Source: Neobacillus sp. WH10 (lineage in GTDB: Bacteria; Bacillota; Bacilli; Bacillales; Cytobacillaceae). From it: a DNA stretch of 64,000 bases. This document shows positions 16,338-25,894 of this stretch, piece after piece. The notes under the pieces were generated by a model. That model ran no database searches. It saw nothing but the letters and a program-made list of their open reading frames with translations, and had not been told where the DNA came from. Made by a program: the position numbers and the translations under genes. Location: contig NZ_CP126110.1 of NCBI RefSeq assembly GCF_030123405.1, positions 3,224,001-3,288,000 of the forward strand, in the 5' to 3' direction. Positions within the stretch are counted from its first letter, which is position 1. Each line of letters opens with the position of its first letter.

Positions 16338-16665
16338 TCCCATTTACTGGATCCTACTAGGAGACCTTACTCTTAATTTTTTCATAGAAACAGGCTCCCA
16401 TAACCTCTATAGGAACCCTTTCTTTCATTTTTTTCATAGAAATAGGCTCCTATATTCTTTATAGGAACCCTTTCTCTCATTTTTTTATAGAAACAGGCTC
16501 CTATAATCTTTATTGGAACCCTTTCTCTCATTTTTTTATAGAAACAGGCTCCTATAACCTCTATTGGATCCCTATTTTTTATTTTTTTCATAGAAACTGG
16601 ATCCTATTATCTCTATCGGATCCCTTTCTCTCATTTTTTCATAGAAAAGGGCTCGTATACCGTTA
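16338..16665. repeat. Tandem array of a 51-52 bp unit with internal inverted repeat (array 1)
   Basis: ATAGAAA recurs at 16384, 16436, 16487, 16538, 16590 and 16641, spacing 51 or 52 bases. Each unit contains a short palindrome of the form TCCTATA-N5-TATAGGA, flanked by GG and CC, then a pyrimidine-rich spacer. There are about five full units with partial ones at both ends. A small frame can be read through the array, but it is simply the repeat translated. It lies between cidB and the oppB-like gene. Confidence 0.85.
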
Positions 16666-16677
16666 AAAGTATCTTTT

Positions 16678-17376
16678 CTAAAAGAGATGATGTATATTTA
16701 AATTCATTAAAGAAGGAATCAGCAGTGCGCCCCAGATTAAGGTAATTAATGCCGCAAAAATCATGGCTAGAGATGAAAATGTAGCTTCTGTTTTTCCATA
16801 TTCCATCGCTTTATTTGTTCCAACACCATGAGCGCCCATTCCAAGAGCGAGCCCTTTGGCAATGGGTGTTTTAATGGACAGTGATTTAATCACAGTTGGG
16901 CCGACGACACCGCCAACAATACCTGTGATAATCACGAAAACAGTCGTCAAAGTAGGCAGACCGCCGATTTCTTTCGACACCTCAATTGCAATCGGGGTTG
17001 TAATGGACCTTGGTAGGATAGAAATAATAAAGTCATATTGTAAGTGTAGCAATTTTGACAAACCATAGGATGAAAAAATCGCTACCAACGTTCCAAATGT
17101 GATACTGATAATGATGGTACCAATATATTTTTTTATAATGGCCAAATTCTTATAGATCGGTACTGCAAAAGCAACCGTAGCCGGTCCGAGCAAATGGGTC
17201 AGCCATTTGGTATCGTTCATGTATTGATTAGCTGAAACATTCGTAACTGAAATCAGGATAATTAAAAGGATTGGTGCTAGCAATAATGGATGAAAAAGTG
17301 AAATGCTCCATTTTCCATATGCCATTTTTGAAAAACGGTAAATGAGATACGTTACAATGCAAAATACAATCATCAT
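16678..17376 (-). CDS. cidB: CidB/LrgB family membrane protein
   Basis: A 232-residue protein with 6-7 helices. Conserved LrgB features are LLGPATVAFAVPIYKN, LPRSITTPIAIEVSKEIGG and GMGAHGVGTNKAMEYG. The family partners with CidA/LrgA proteins and has been linked to murein hydrolase control and to pyruvate/acetate transport (B. subtilis YwbG). ATG 17376 overlaps the cidA stop codon by one base (TGATG), indicating coupling. Confidence 0.88.
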   Translation of the reverse strand: MMIVFCIVTYLIYRFSKMAYGKWSISLFHPLLLAPILLIILISVTNVSANQYMNDTKWLTHLLGPATVAFAVPIYKNLAIIKKYIGTIIISITFGTLVAIFSSYGLSKLLHLQYDFIISILPRSITTPIAIEVSKEIGGLPTLTTVFVIITGIVGGVVGPTVIKSLSIKTPIAKGLALGMGAHGVGTNKAMEYGKTEATFSSLAMIFAALITLIWGALLIPSLMNLNIHHLF

Positions 17377-17744
17377 CAATGCAGTTCACCCCTTTTCCTT
17401 CCGGTTATTTTTTCCGCAATCAGCGCCGTCATCCCCATAACAATGACAGTGCTTATCCCAATTAACACAACAATCTCGGCTCCCTGGATGCTAAGAATTT
17501 CATCATAATTCACTATCCCTACTGCTGACGGGATAAAGAAAAGCAACAATTCTGCCAACAGCCAATTAGCACCCTTCTCCACCCACTCCAGCTTTATGAT
17601 TTTAAAGTAAAGTGCCAGAAAAAGGAGAAATAATCCGAACATCGATGCTGGTATTGGGAGAGGAAATACTTCTTTTAGCGCCGCTCCTAAAAATAAAAAC
17701 ACATGTAAAAATAATACTTGTATAATAATTACTCCAAGTTTCAT
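17376..17744 (-). CDS. cidA: CidA/LrgA family holin-like protein
   Basis: A 122-residue protein with four hydrophobic segments. It carries the LrgA markers PLPIPASMFGLFLLFLAL and LLFFIPSAVGIVNY. AAAGGA nine bases before ATG 17744 supports the start. It forms an operon with cidB, and the LysR gene upstream on the same strand matches the cidR-cidAB (ywbI-ywbHG) grouping of Bacillus. Confidence 0.87.
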   Translation of the reverse strand: MKLGVIIIQVLFLHVFLFLGAALKEVFPLPIPASMFGLFLLFLALYFKIIKLEWVEKGANWLLAELLLFFIPSAVGIVNYDEILSIQGAEIVVLIGISTVIVMGMTALIAEKITGRKRGELH

Positions 17745-17881
17745 CGAAAATAATCCTTTCTATTTGCAAAAAAGGAGTAAATGTCCTCTCTTTTGCCTCA
17801 CGAAATTAACTATAGAGTAATGGTACGCTGATTTTCGTTATTCGTAAAATACATATTCAGAATGATTTTCATAACTAAAAG

Positions 17882-18760
17882 TTATAATGGCTCTTTCAAG
17901 ATAAAATCTATAAATGTCCTTCCGGCATTGGAGATATAACGATCTTTCTTTGTAAGGACTGCCAGCCTCCAAAGGATCTCTTGCTTGAGATCGATGACCT
18001 TAATATCCGTGTTTACCACCCTGTTGCATATAGATTGGGGAAGAATCGTAATTCCAAGGTTTGCTGCCACCATTTCAGTCATCAAATCCCATTGAGAGCT
18101 TTTAAACAAGATTTTCGGCACAAAACCAGCGGAAATGAAATGATTTCTCATAATTTGATACAGTGCGAATTCTTCATGATAAAAAATAAACTCCTCATTC
18201 ATTAATTCCTTTATATCAACTACCTTCCTTCTGGCTAAGTGATGTTCCTTGTAGACTAACAGCTTCATATCCTCCTCAACAATGGGATATACATTAAATT
18301 GCTGTTCATCAAGTGGCAGTACCGCTACACCAAGCTCAAATTCACCTTCCTCAACACTCTTTACGACCCTTGCACCACCATACTCGGTAATATTCAGTTC
18401 TATATTGGGGTAAGCATGATGAAACTTAGCCATTACCTTTGGGAAAAATAAACTTCCGATAAAAGGAGGAAGCCCAATATTGATCTGCCCCCTTGCTAGG
18501 TTTGTCATGTCATTTAAAGTAGTTTTCATTTCATCAAGCAGGCCGATTATCTTCTGGGCATAATCTACTACCACCTCACCTGCATCTGTTAAATCACTCG
18601 TCTTATTGGTGCGAATAATCAGAGTCATGCCAAGCTCTTCCTCTAATGCCATGATGGACTTGCTCAAAGCCGGCTGAGAAATATGCATATTTTCTGCAGC
18701 TTTTGTAATGCTTTTATGCTTGGCAGCCTCTATGAGAAATTGTAATTGTCTTAATTCCAA
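17882..18760 (-). CDS. cidR: LysR-family regulator, CidR type
   Basis: A 292-residue protein. A winged helix-turn-helix occupies residues 1-60 (LRQLQFLIEAAKHKSITKAA, HISQPALSKSI), followed by a substrate-binding-like effector domain. The start is TTG 18760 with GAGGTG upstream. It lies 137 bases before cidA in the same direction. In B. subtilis the regulator is, as I recall, divergent from cidAB, so the orientation differs here. CidR proteins activate cidAB during overflow metabolism and acid stress. Confidence 0.78.
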   Translation of the reverse strand: MELRQLQFLIEAAKHKSITKAAENMHISQPALSKSIMALEEELGMTLIIRTNKTSDLTDAGEVVVDYAQKIIGLLDEMKTTLNDMTNLARGQINIGLPPFIGSLFFPKVMAKFHHAYPNIELNITEYGGARVVKSVEEGEFELGVAVLPLDEQQFNVYPIVEEDMKLLVYKEHHLARRKVVDIKELMNEEFIFYHEEFALYQIMRNHFISAGFVPKILFKSSQWDLMTEMVAANLGITILPQSICNRVVNTDIKVIDLKQEILWRLAVLTKKDRYISNAGRTFIDFILKEPL

Positions 18761-18832
18761 ATCAATACACCTCTAAAAATTCATTTTTAGTTTACATAAC
18801 ATTTTTATAGTATACTTCATTTGTAAATGATG

Positions 18833-18862
18833 AAAAAACATCCCCACCAATGTGGAGATGTT
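18833..18862 (-). terminator. Terminator of brnQ
   Basis: Stem AACATCCCCAC / GTGGAGATGTT, loop of four, with a T6 run on the minus strand. It overlaps the last two bases of the brnQ stop. Confidence 0.8.
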
Positions 18863-20240
18863 AAATGGTCCCTTCAGTTTTGTCCTTTAGTCTAAGGGCA
18901 TTAATATTCTGCACACGAACGATTAGTCCGGTAATCAAAATGGTGAGTAATACTGGAAGCAGCCATCCAAGCCCATCATTATAAAGGGGCAAGGTCTTTT
19001 CATAAAATGAAATAATCGATTTTAACCATCCAAAATATTCGATTTCAAGCATCTGGCAGAATGTTTTTAAGCCATCGATCAGACTAATCATAAATGTAAC
19101 GGTGGTGGCTGCTACGTATACGAACCGCGAATGATTAAAAAGCTTTGATAAAAATGTCAACAGCATTAATGCCACTGCCAATGGATATAACAACATTAGC
19201 ACTGGAATCGAGAAATGAATGATATTCGATAATCCAAAGTTCGCAACCACGAAAGATACTAGTGAAAAGAAAACAACCCACATTTTGTAACTTAATTTAG
19301 GAAATAGAGTATGGAAGTATTCTCCGCAAGCCGTCATCAATCCGATACTCGTCGTTAAACAGGCAAGAATGATAATAATCGTTAACATAACTGTTCCTAA
19401 CGATCCAAAATAATAAGATGCTGCCTTTCCGAGGACTGGTCCCCCCGTTTCAAACAGACCAAACGTTTCTGTGCTCGTTGCCCCTAAATAGGCAATGCCA
19501 ACATAAATAACTCCTAGAAAGATAATTGCGACAATTCCGGATTTAGCCGATGCCGAAAGGATTCCGCGAGTAGATGTTACACCCATCGAACGAATCGCAT
19601 TTATGACAATAATCCCAAATACAAGTGACGCGAGGGCGTCCATCGTGTTATAGCCTTCGAGTAACCCCTTCATGAACGCCCCGTTTGCATAAGACTCTTG
19701 TGGTGCTCCAATTGATCCAATTGGTTTTACAACTACCATAACTAATAAAACTAAAAGGAGAATGATAATTCCAGGAGATAGTATTTTTCCTACATTGTCA
19801 ACGATTTTAGCTGGATTTAAAGAAAACCACAATGTGACTAGAAAGAAAACAATTGTAAAAAGAATTAATCCAACTTGTCCAAAGGCATTACCAACAAACG
19901 GTGCTATCCCAATATCATAGGCAACGGCTCCCGTTCTAGGTGCTGCAAAAAATGGGCCTATTGTTAAATAAAGTAATGAAGTAAAGATCACTCCATATAT
20001 TGGATGAATCCGGCCTGCAAGCTCTTGTAAATTCTTACTTCCAGAAACACCTATTGCCAAAATCCCAAGGAATGGCAGACCAATACCAGTTATCAAGAAT
20101 CCTCCAATCGCCATCCAAATGTTCGATCCTGCTTTTTGACCCAATCCTGCAGGAAAAATTAAGTTCCCTGCACCAAAAAATAAAGCAAACAACATAATTC
20201 CTATAATGAAATACCTTGAAAAAGGTAATTTTTTTTCCAT
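18861..20240 (-). CDS. brnQ: Branched-chain amino acid transport system II carrier protein (BrnQ)
   Basis: A 459-residue, 12-helix LIVCS-family sodium- or proton-coupled carrier for Leu/Ile/Val. The N-terminal signature is MLFALFFGAGNLIFPAGLGQ, then GPFFAAPRTGAVAYDIG, with the FETGGPVLGKAA region in the middle. The gene stands alone with its own terminator. The upstream region shows no T-box and only a poor CodY-like sequence. Confidence 0.93.
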   Translation of the reverse strand: MEKKLPFSRYFIIGIMLFALFFGAGNLIFPAGLGQKAGSNIWMAIGGFLITGIGLPFLGILAIGVSGSKNLQELAGRIHPIYGVIFTSLLYLTIGPFFAAPRTGAVAYDIGIAPFVGNAFGQVGLILFTIVFFLVTLWFSLNPAKIVDNVGKILSPGIIILLLVLLVMVVVKPIGSIGAPQESYANGAFMKGLLEGYNTMDALASLVFGIIVINAIRSMGVTSTRGILSASAKSGIVAIIFLGVIYVGIAYLGATSTETFGLFETGGPVLGKAASYYFGSLGTVMLTIIIILACLTTSIGLMTACGEYFHTLFPKLSYKMWVVFFSLVSFVVANFGLSNIIHFSIPVLMLLYPLAVALMLLTFLSKLFNHSRFVYVAATTVTFMISLIDGLKTFCQMLEIEYFGWLKSIISFYEKTLPLYNDGLGWLLPVLLTILITGLIVRVQNINALRLKDKTEGTI

Positions 20241-20743
20241 ATAAGCTGCCCCACCCTGAAATAAATATTTTGATAGTAGAAATGTACCATCCTTAATTGA
20301 ACTTGTCCGTGACTAATAATACTATTCTTACGAAAGAAATTCAACCTATTTTAGGGATTATTTAGACAATTTCGAAATGACAAATGTTTACTGTTTTTTC
20401 AAGAAAAACAAGGTTTATCATAAAAGCAAAATAAAATGTAGATATTACCATAATATTATTTTAGAAAAGTAAAATAATCAACCCCGATTGGCTTGACCTT
20501 TTATATCGAAACGGAATTTGAAGTGGCTGATGATACTCTCATAGTTGATGTGTATACCCAAGGGGAAAACCCTCACCTTTCAGAAGTAGTACAATATAAA
20601 ATTTATCAATATTTTGAAGGTAAGATTAAAAGAAACTCTTATTTAAGTCTTAGGTCTGATATATTTTTAAAACCTTAGCCGTTTTTATAACATCATTGAT
20701 TTATATACAATAATGTTAAATTATGAAACGGGAGGAAATAAAT
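20241..20743. other. Intergenic region between brnQ and the lipoprotein gene, with a possible gene remnant
   Basis: A plus-strand frame open from 20478 to 20678 reads PIGLTFYIETEFEVADDTLI and on to SDIFLKP. Its amino-acid composition looks protein-like, but it has no ribosome binding site and no credible start, so it is probably the tail of a decayed gene. I could not place its family. The remainder is AT-rich. Confidence 0.3.
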
Positions 20744-21460
20744 ATGAAAAGAAAAGTCTTTTTGGGAGTTATGGCAGCAACAATGCTGTTGGTGGTGTCC
20801 GGCTGTGGAACATTGGTAAAGGGAAAGCTTGAAAGCAGTAAAATCACGATTGAAAAGGATAAAGCAAAGAAACTAGAGCTAAAACTAAACGTAGGTGCTG
20901 GAGAATTAGAAGTCCATAAAGGCGCTGACGATTGGGTTGAAGGAAAAATAGAATATAATTATGATAAATTGAAGCCAAAAGTATTATATAAGCTTCAAGG
21001 TGATAAAGGAATTGGTACCATTGAACAGGGGAATAAACCTAATAACATTAAAATCGGTAATATAAAGAACAACTGGAAGCTAAACTTAAGCAATGAGATT
21101 CCGATTGATCTAACGGTTAATTCCGGGGCTTCTAAAACAAAATTGGATTTAAAAGGGCTTAATCTTAGCAGTCTTGATGTAAAGGCTGGTATTGGCGATA
21201 TTACGATAGACCTTAGCGGAAAATGGAAAAAGGGATTTGACGTTTCGTTGGAAATGGGTGTTGGAAAATCAACTATTATTCTACCAAAAGATGTTGGGGT
21301 AAAAATCGATTCATCAAAAGGGATCGGCAAGGCGGAATTTGTTGATTTTATTTCCAAAGGGAATGGCGTTTACGTTAATGAAGCCTATGAAAAAGCTGAT
21401 GTTATTATCAACCTTAATACAGAAATGGGAATTGGGGAAACCATTTTTAAATTACAATAA
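20744..21460 (+). CDS. Lipoprotein with LiaF/toast-rack-like beta domain
   Basis: A 238-residue protein. A signal peptide ends in the lipobox VSGC (Cys at about 20), so it is anchored to the outer face of the membrane. The body is made of repeated beta-strand units with glycine-rich turns (LNVGAGELEV, VNSGASKTKLDL, VKAGIGDITIDL, LEMGVGKSTIIL, EMGIGETIFKL), the pattern of the right-handed beta fold in LiaF-type and DUF4097/DUF2154-like proteins. ATG 20744 has GGGAGG eight bases upstream. A role in envelope sensing or adhesion is only a guess from relatives. Confidence 0.75.
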   Translation: MKRKVFLGVMAATMLLVVSGCGTLVKGKLESSKITIEKDKAKKLELKLNVGAGELEVHKGADDWVEGKIEYNYDKLKPKVLYKLQGDKGIGTIEQGNKPNNIKIGNIKNNWKLNLSNEIPIDLTVNSGASKTKLDLKGLNLSSLDVKAGIGDITIDLSGKWKKGFDVSLEMGVGKSTIILPKDVGVKIDSSKGIGKAEFVDFISKGNGVYVNEAYEKADVIINLNTEMGIGETIFKLQ

Positions 21461-21477
21461 TTTCTGGAATATTACAT

Positions 21478-21511
21478 AAAGTGGAGCCCATTAAAGGCCC
21501 CACTTTTTTAT
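21478..21511 (+). terminator. Intrinsic terminator of the lipoprotein gene
   Basis: Stem AAGTGGAGCC / GGCCCCACTT with one mismatch and a T-rich tail. Confidence 0.8.
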
Positions 21512-21532
21512 CCTGTAATGAAAATGACAAAG

Positions 21533-21800
21533 CTATTTTTGAACCTCCAATACAAACTTTTGTTTCACCTTTTGGACCATGTCTTTTTCAAAAAATAAGA
21601 ATGTTACTGTTACACCCTCTTTTAGAGTCGCCAATTACTGCTTCGCTTCATCTGTTAATTGAAATGCTTCTTTTTTACCTTCCATGCCCACTTCGATTGT
21701 GTGTGTCCATTTTGCCAACTAGCATCCCAGAGCCTATTGAAAGTGAATTTTTAATGTTTAAGAATGTAACTACATCTACTTTCCTTCTTTCACCGTTCAA
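21533..21800 (-). pseudogene. Frameshifted small gene remnant
   Basis: On the minus strand one frame reads GSGMLVGKMDTH and the next frame continues TIEVGMEGKKEAFQLTDEAK, stop, LATLKEGVTVTFLFFEKD and QKVKQKFVLEVQK, stop. The joined text reads as one small domain (GK-D-HTIEV, AFQLTDEAK, LKEG-VTF). It is broken by one shift of frame and one internal stop, and the 5' end is missing. I recall similar short beta domains in Bacillus secreted proteins but cannot name the family. Confidence 0.55.
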
Positions 21801-21809
21801 AAAACCACC

Positions 21810-22595
21810 CTATAGTTTCTCTAAGATCGGAAAAAGTTCTTCTAAATTGCTAATTTCGTATGTAGGGATGACTTCATTTCGCTCTTTATTATGTCGGTTG
21901 ACCCATACGGTTTTGATACCTGCACGATTTGCGCCAAGAATATCTGTCATCAGGTTATCCCCAACCATAATAACTTCCTCTTTGTTTAATGAAATGAGCG
22001 ACAAGGCATGCTCAAAAATGGAGGGGTCAGGCTTTCCTCTTCCAAAATCCCCCGAAATTACAATTTTATTAAAATATGGAACAAGTTCTGGAGTAATCTC
22101 TAATTTCGTTTTTTGTAAATCAGGTGAACCATTTGTCAAAAGAAGGAGCTGATAATGACCTTTTAATGCATCAAGTGTTTTAAAGGTTTCCTCGTATACA
22201 AACGGTACCTTTCTACGTTCCTGCGGGAAACGTTCTGCTAACTCATAGCCAAAGTCATCGTCATCTACACCCATCTTCTTTAACCCATTTGTCCAGGCAT
22301 CTTTTCGGTAAGAAGGAACAGTGTCTTTCATTTTTATAAAATGATCATGATTTTCATCTAAAAAATTGCCCCATAATCCTTCGAATGGGTTGATCCCAAT
22401 CATTTGTGTAAAAGGGTAAAATTCATAGGAAGCGTAAAGATTTCTCGCAGCATCGCGAACTGCTTCCTCTAGTTGATTGGCATCCATTCCGTATCTGTCT
22501 TCAGCTGCTTTACACGTGGCCGCAAATGCATCCTTCACACTCTTTTGATCCCAAAGCAAGGTATCATCTAAATCAAAAAAAATCGCTTTAACCAT
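21810..22595 (-). CDS. HAD family hydrolase (YsaA-like)
   Basis: A 261-residue HAD-IA phosphatase. Motif I is FFDLDDTLL (residues 6-14), motif II is LLLTNGSPD, motif III is the Lys of GRGKPDPSIF, and motif IV is VGDNLMTDILGA. The long cap between motifs I and II resembles B. subtilis YsaA, which I recall as a phosphoserine-type phosphatase candidate. ATG 22595 has GGGGGAG nine bases upstream; the longer frame adds a low-complexity lead. The substrate is not determined. Confidence 0.8.
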   Translation of the reverse strand: MVKAIFFDLDDTLLWDQKSVKDAFAATCKAAEDRYGMDANQLEEAVRDAARNLYASYEFYPFTQMIGINPFEGLWGNFLDENHDHFIKMKDTVPSYRKDAWTNGLKKMGVDDDDFGYELAERFPQERRKVPFVYEETFKTLDALKGHYQLLLLTNGSPDLQKTKLEITPELVPYFNKIVISGDFGRGKPDPSIFEHALSLISLNKEEVIMVGDNLMTDILGANRAGIKTVWVNRHNKERNEVIPTYEISNLEELFPILEKL

Positions 22596-22838
22596 TTTGT
22601 CAGTCTCCCCCTTAAGAATTTTTTTTAATAGTTTACCATTTTTAAAATTAAAAGAATAATAAATTTTTAGTTGTACACTGTTATTAATTGGACTCACTCA
22701 TTAAAAGGATTCTCCTTCACTGTTGACACATACTTGTGAAGTTAAAGGATTTTTGCTTGTAATAAACGTCATTAGTCTGCTTTTTATTGTGAAAACTGTG
22801 ATAACGAAAAGTTTACATTGGAGTTAAAGAAACCACGG

Positions 22839-22875
22839 AAAAAGGGCAGTGACTAAAATAAATCACTGCCCTTTT
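22839..22875 (-). terminator. Terminator of the acyl-CoA synthetase gene
   Basis: Stem AAAAGGGCAGTGA / TCACTGCCCTTTT, 13 bp, with T4 on the minus strand. Confidence 0.85.
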
Positions 22876-22890
22876 CATAAAATTCCGCTG

Positions 22891-24483
22891 TTAATTGACC
22901 CTCTTCGGGCCTGTCCAATACATTTCCCTTAAACGGTATTTTTGTAGTTTACCTGTAGCTGTTTTTGGTAAAGCATCCACAAATTCAACAGCTTTTGGTG
23001 CCTTAAAGTGGGCCATATTCGATCGGCAAAATTGAATAATCTCCTCTTTAGTAACTTTTGCACCAGGCTGTAATACAATAATCGCCTTCGGAACCTCGCC
23101 CCATTTTTCATCAGGAATGGCAATCACCGCCGTTTCCAAGACATCAGGGTGTTTATACAAAACACCTTCGACCTCGGTAGAAGAAATATTTTCCCCTCCA
23201 GAAATAATCAAATCCTTAGCACGATCTTGTATTTCGATGAAACCATCCGGATAAGTAACGGCCAAATCACCTGTATGAAACCATCCATCCCTGATAGCAG
23301 CCGCAGTCGTCTGTGGATCTTTATAATATCCAGCCATTACAACATTGCCGCGTGTAACGATTTCCCCCAACTCTCTCCCATTCCATGCAACTTCTTCTCC
23401 ATCTTGATGAACGACCTTTGTTTCTCCATTAAAGGCTAGTTCAATTCCTTGTCTTGCTTTAATGCTTGCTTGTTCATCCGTAGATTTTGATTCAAATTCT
23501 TTTTTCCACTCGCAATATAGAATGAAAGGTGAGGTTTCCGTCAATCCATAGACGTGGATCATATTTAATCCAAGGATTTCTTGAGCTTTATGAATCAGAG
23601 CTGCTGCTGGTGGTGCACCAGCTGTTGCCATACGTGGGCTCGTATTGATCTCAATTTCCTTCGCTTTCGGATCATTTACAAGCATATTAACAACAGTCGG
23701 GGCACCACATAGTAGAGAAATATTTTTCTTCTCAAATAACTCGAGAATTAGTGGCGGGTCTACCTTTCGCAAACATACATGCGTACCTCCAGCTGCTGTA
23801 ATCGCCCATACACCGCCCCAGCCGTTTGCATGGAACATCGGTAATGTATGAAGATACACATCATCATGTTTTACATTTAGATGATACAGAAAATTGGCCG
23901 CATTAAGGTAATTACCACGATGTGTTAACATGACACCTTTTGGTTTTGACGTTGTTCCACTTGTGTAATTTAACGTGAGAAGCTGGTTTTCATCGATCTC
24001 CACTTCCGGTAACTCAGTATTTTGAGAGGCATGCTGAAGAAAATCCTCATAATACACACCATTTAAAGATGTTTTATACCCCGAAACATGGACGATAATG
24101 ATTTGTTCTAAGGATAGGTTGTTGATGATTTTCTCAATCGGAGCGCAAAATTCTTCATCTACAATTAACATTTTCGAGTCACTATGACCAATAATATACT
24201 CCAAATCCTCGGCAGAAAGCCGATAATTCAAAGGTACCATCACCGCCCCAAGCTGACATATACCATAGAAGCATTCCAACATATAATGGGTGTTGGGCAT
24301 CATCACTGCTACATGATCCCCTTTTACTATTCCAGCTTGATGTAAAGCAGTAGAAACCTGATCAACACGCTGTCCAAATGCTTCATATGTAAACTCCTTC
24401 TCGCCATCTATTACAGCTGTTTTTTGCGGATAATATTTAACTGCTCTCCGTTTCCAGTCTAGTGGGGTTAAAGGGGAAAACAT
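22891..24483 (-). CDS. Acyl-CoA synthetase / AMP-dependent ligase
   Basis: A 530-residue adenylate-forming enzyme. Motifs: LNYTSGTTSKPKGVMLTHRG (P-loop, about residues 170-190), MFHANGWG, YGLTETSPF, GWFHTGDLAVTYPDG and the catalytic Lys in PKTATGKLQKYRLRE near the end. It activates a carboxylic acid to its CoA thioester; the overall look is of the medium/long-chain fatty-acid or alkenoate ligase group common in Bacillus. ATG 24483 is nine bases from GAGGAG; two earlier in-frame starts are too close to that site. It has its own terminator. Confidence 0.87.
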   Translation of the reverse strand: MFSPLTPLDWKRRAVKYYPQKTAVIDGEKEFTYEAFGQRVDQVSTALHQAGIVKGDHVAVMMPNTHYMLECFYGICQLGAVMVPLNYRLSAEDLEYIIGHSDSKMLIVDEEFCAPIEKIINNLSLEQIIIVHVSGYKTSLNGVYYEDFLQHASQNTELPEVEIDENQLLTLNYTSGTTSKPKGVMLTHRGNYLNAANFLYHLNVKHDDVYLHTLPMFHANGWGGVWAITAAGGTHVCLRKVDPPLILELFEKKNISLLCGAPTVVNMLVNDPKAKEIEINTSPRMATAGAPPAAALIHKAQEILGLNMIHVYGLTETSPFILYCEWKKEFESKSTDEQASIKARQGIELAFNGETKVVHQDGEEVAWNGRELGEIVTRGNVVMAGYYKDPQTTAAAIRDGWFHTGDLAVTYPDGFIEIQDRAKDLIISGGENISSTEVEGVLYKHPDVLETAVIAIPDEKWGEVPKAIIVLQPGAKVTKEEIIQFCRSNMAHFKAPKAVEFVDALPKTATGKLQKYRLREMYWTGPKRVN

Positions 24484-24694
24484 TATCATCAACTCCTCTA
24501 TTTTTTTCGAAAATTCACTTTATAATTTCACCGCTATTTTGACAAAATCCTTTAAATTTAGTAAATTTTCTTAAAAATAAAAAGACAAGACTAATTTGGA
24601 TAGAGCTATACCCCAAATGATTACTTTAAAGCGGAAGGATTTAATTTGGATCTTAACATATGGAGACCTATTTGTTGATAATTTTGTTACTCAG

Positions 24695-24720
24695 AAATAA
24701 AGATGCCAACCGGCATCTTC
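24695..24720 (-). terminator. Terminator of cotH
   Basis: Stem AAGATGCC / GGCATCTT with loop AACC, T-rich on the minus strand. Confidence 0.7.
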
Positions 24721-24726
24721 TATCTA

Positions 24727-25824
24727 TTATTGCCACTCCATTTTTGTTAATTTTCTTTGTAAATATTTTCTTCTTTTCTTGATATACTGGGAAATCACTT
24801 CTGACTCGTTATCAAATATATTTATATCTTGTTTTTTATAAGGATCCTGCAGCACATACGGACGAATCACTTGGAGCATTTTTTCAACCTTGGGCATCAT
24901 AAATTCGGTGGTAAATTGATGGTTCATTATTTCTTCGAGCAGGTTACGATAGCGTTTTCGAAAATGAGCTACGTCTAATAGCCTCGCTGTTAATGTATTA
25001 AAACCATTAATCGGAACATAATTTGCTTCCATTATCTTTCCGTTTACATCTCGTCCCCATGTTGCATCATAATCCCAGGGAATGACTTGGAATAAACCAG
25101 TATTATCATTCCGGTAAAGGGCATAGTTATGAACGAACCCATCATAGTTTGATGTAAAAATAATCCCGGCAATCCAGCGGAGGTATTTTTCGATGTCAAC
25201 GTATTTTGGTATTTCCTTTTCAAAATCATTCTGTGGAATTGTATTAATGTTAAAGATGAATTCCTGTAAGTAAAAATCATTTGCAGGTGTACCGTACTTT
25301 CGTTCATAGCCTAGATCTAGTGATTTTTTTGTTTCTTTGTCTAAATCACTCATTAGAGAAAAGTTAGCATCACCATCGACGGCATAAAAAATACTTCCGT
25401 TTGAAAGGCTTCTTCTTTTTAAAAAATTCTCATCCACCGATTCGATTTCTAAATAAACACCTTTTGCTTTACCATTTTGCGTTAAAAAAATATGACTTGA
25501 TTGCGGGGATAAAACGCCAATCTCTGAAAAGAAATCAAAGGATAATTTATTTCTGATAAGCGAAGGATCCTTGAATTCAGCGTTTAGATGTATTTGTTTA
25601 GAACCTTTAAATTTTCTTGGATTATAAAACGTAATTTGATATGATTTTTTCGGAAAATCACGAATATGAGATCCCCGATAACTTAAATCAATCTCCAATT
25701 TTCTCCCGCCTATCGTTAATTGAGCAGGAACCGGTTCATCAATCCAAATGTCTCTTCTTAGTTCCCTAAGATCGATTGGATTAATAAAAATCTTATATTG
25801 CGGTATGATTGTTACCTCGTCCAT
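24727..25824 (-). CDS. cotH: Spore coat protein kinase CotH
   Basis: A 365-residue CotH-family atypical protein kinase. Recognisable segments are LSYRGSHIRDFPKKSYQI, LNAEFKDPSLIRNKLSFDFF, GVYLEIESVDENFLKRR and VIPWDYDATWGRD, the last carrying the metal-binding Asp of the active site. In B. subtilis CotH phosphorylates Ser residues in CotB and CotG during coat assembly. ATG 25824 has GGAGG nine bases upstream. The divergently oriented neighbour encodes a Ser/Arg-repeat protein that suits a CotH substrate. Expression in the mother cell late in sporulation is expected. Confidence 0.9.
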   Translation of the reverse strand: MDEVTIIPQYKIFINPIDLRELRRDIWIDEPVPAQLTIGGRKLEIDLSYRGSHIRDFPKKSYQITFYNPRKFKGSKQIHLNAEFKDPSLIRNKLSFDFFSEIGVLSPQSSHIFLTQNGKAKGVYLEIESVDENFLKRRSLSNGSIFYAVDGDANFSLMSDLDKETKKSLDLGYERKYGTPANDFYLQEFIFNINTIPQNDFEKEIPKYVDIEKYLRWIAGIIFTSNYDGFVHNYALYRNDNTGLFQVIPWDYDATWGRDVNGKIMEANYVPINGFNTLTARLLDVAHFRKRYRNLLEEIMNHQFTTEFMMPKVEKMLQVIRPYVLQDPYKKQDINIFDNESEVISQYIKKRRKYLQRKLTKMEWQ

Positions 25825-25894
25825 GATCTATTTCCTCCTTCCCTTATTCCTATGAAGGAAAAAGAATGCAGGTCACGACTAGATGGCATTTTTT

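Noticed and set aside
16382..16591. 69-residue ORF on the minus strand
   Set aside because: It is the 51-52 bp repeat unit translated (repeated RERVPIKIIGACFYKKM text) with no ribosome binding site. The unit length is not always a multiple of three, so the frame changes along the array.
20370..20395. CodY box upstream of brnQ
   Set aside because: CAATTTCGAAATGA matches the 15-base CodY consensus too poorly; not distinguishable from AT-rich background.
21481..22152. 223-residue plus-strand ORF
   Set aside because: It is antisense to the YsaA-like HAD gene, whose motifs are intact, and it starts inside a terminator.
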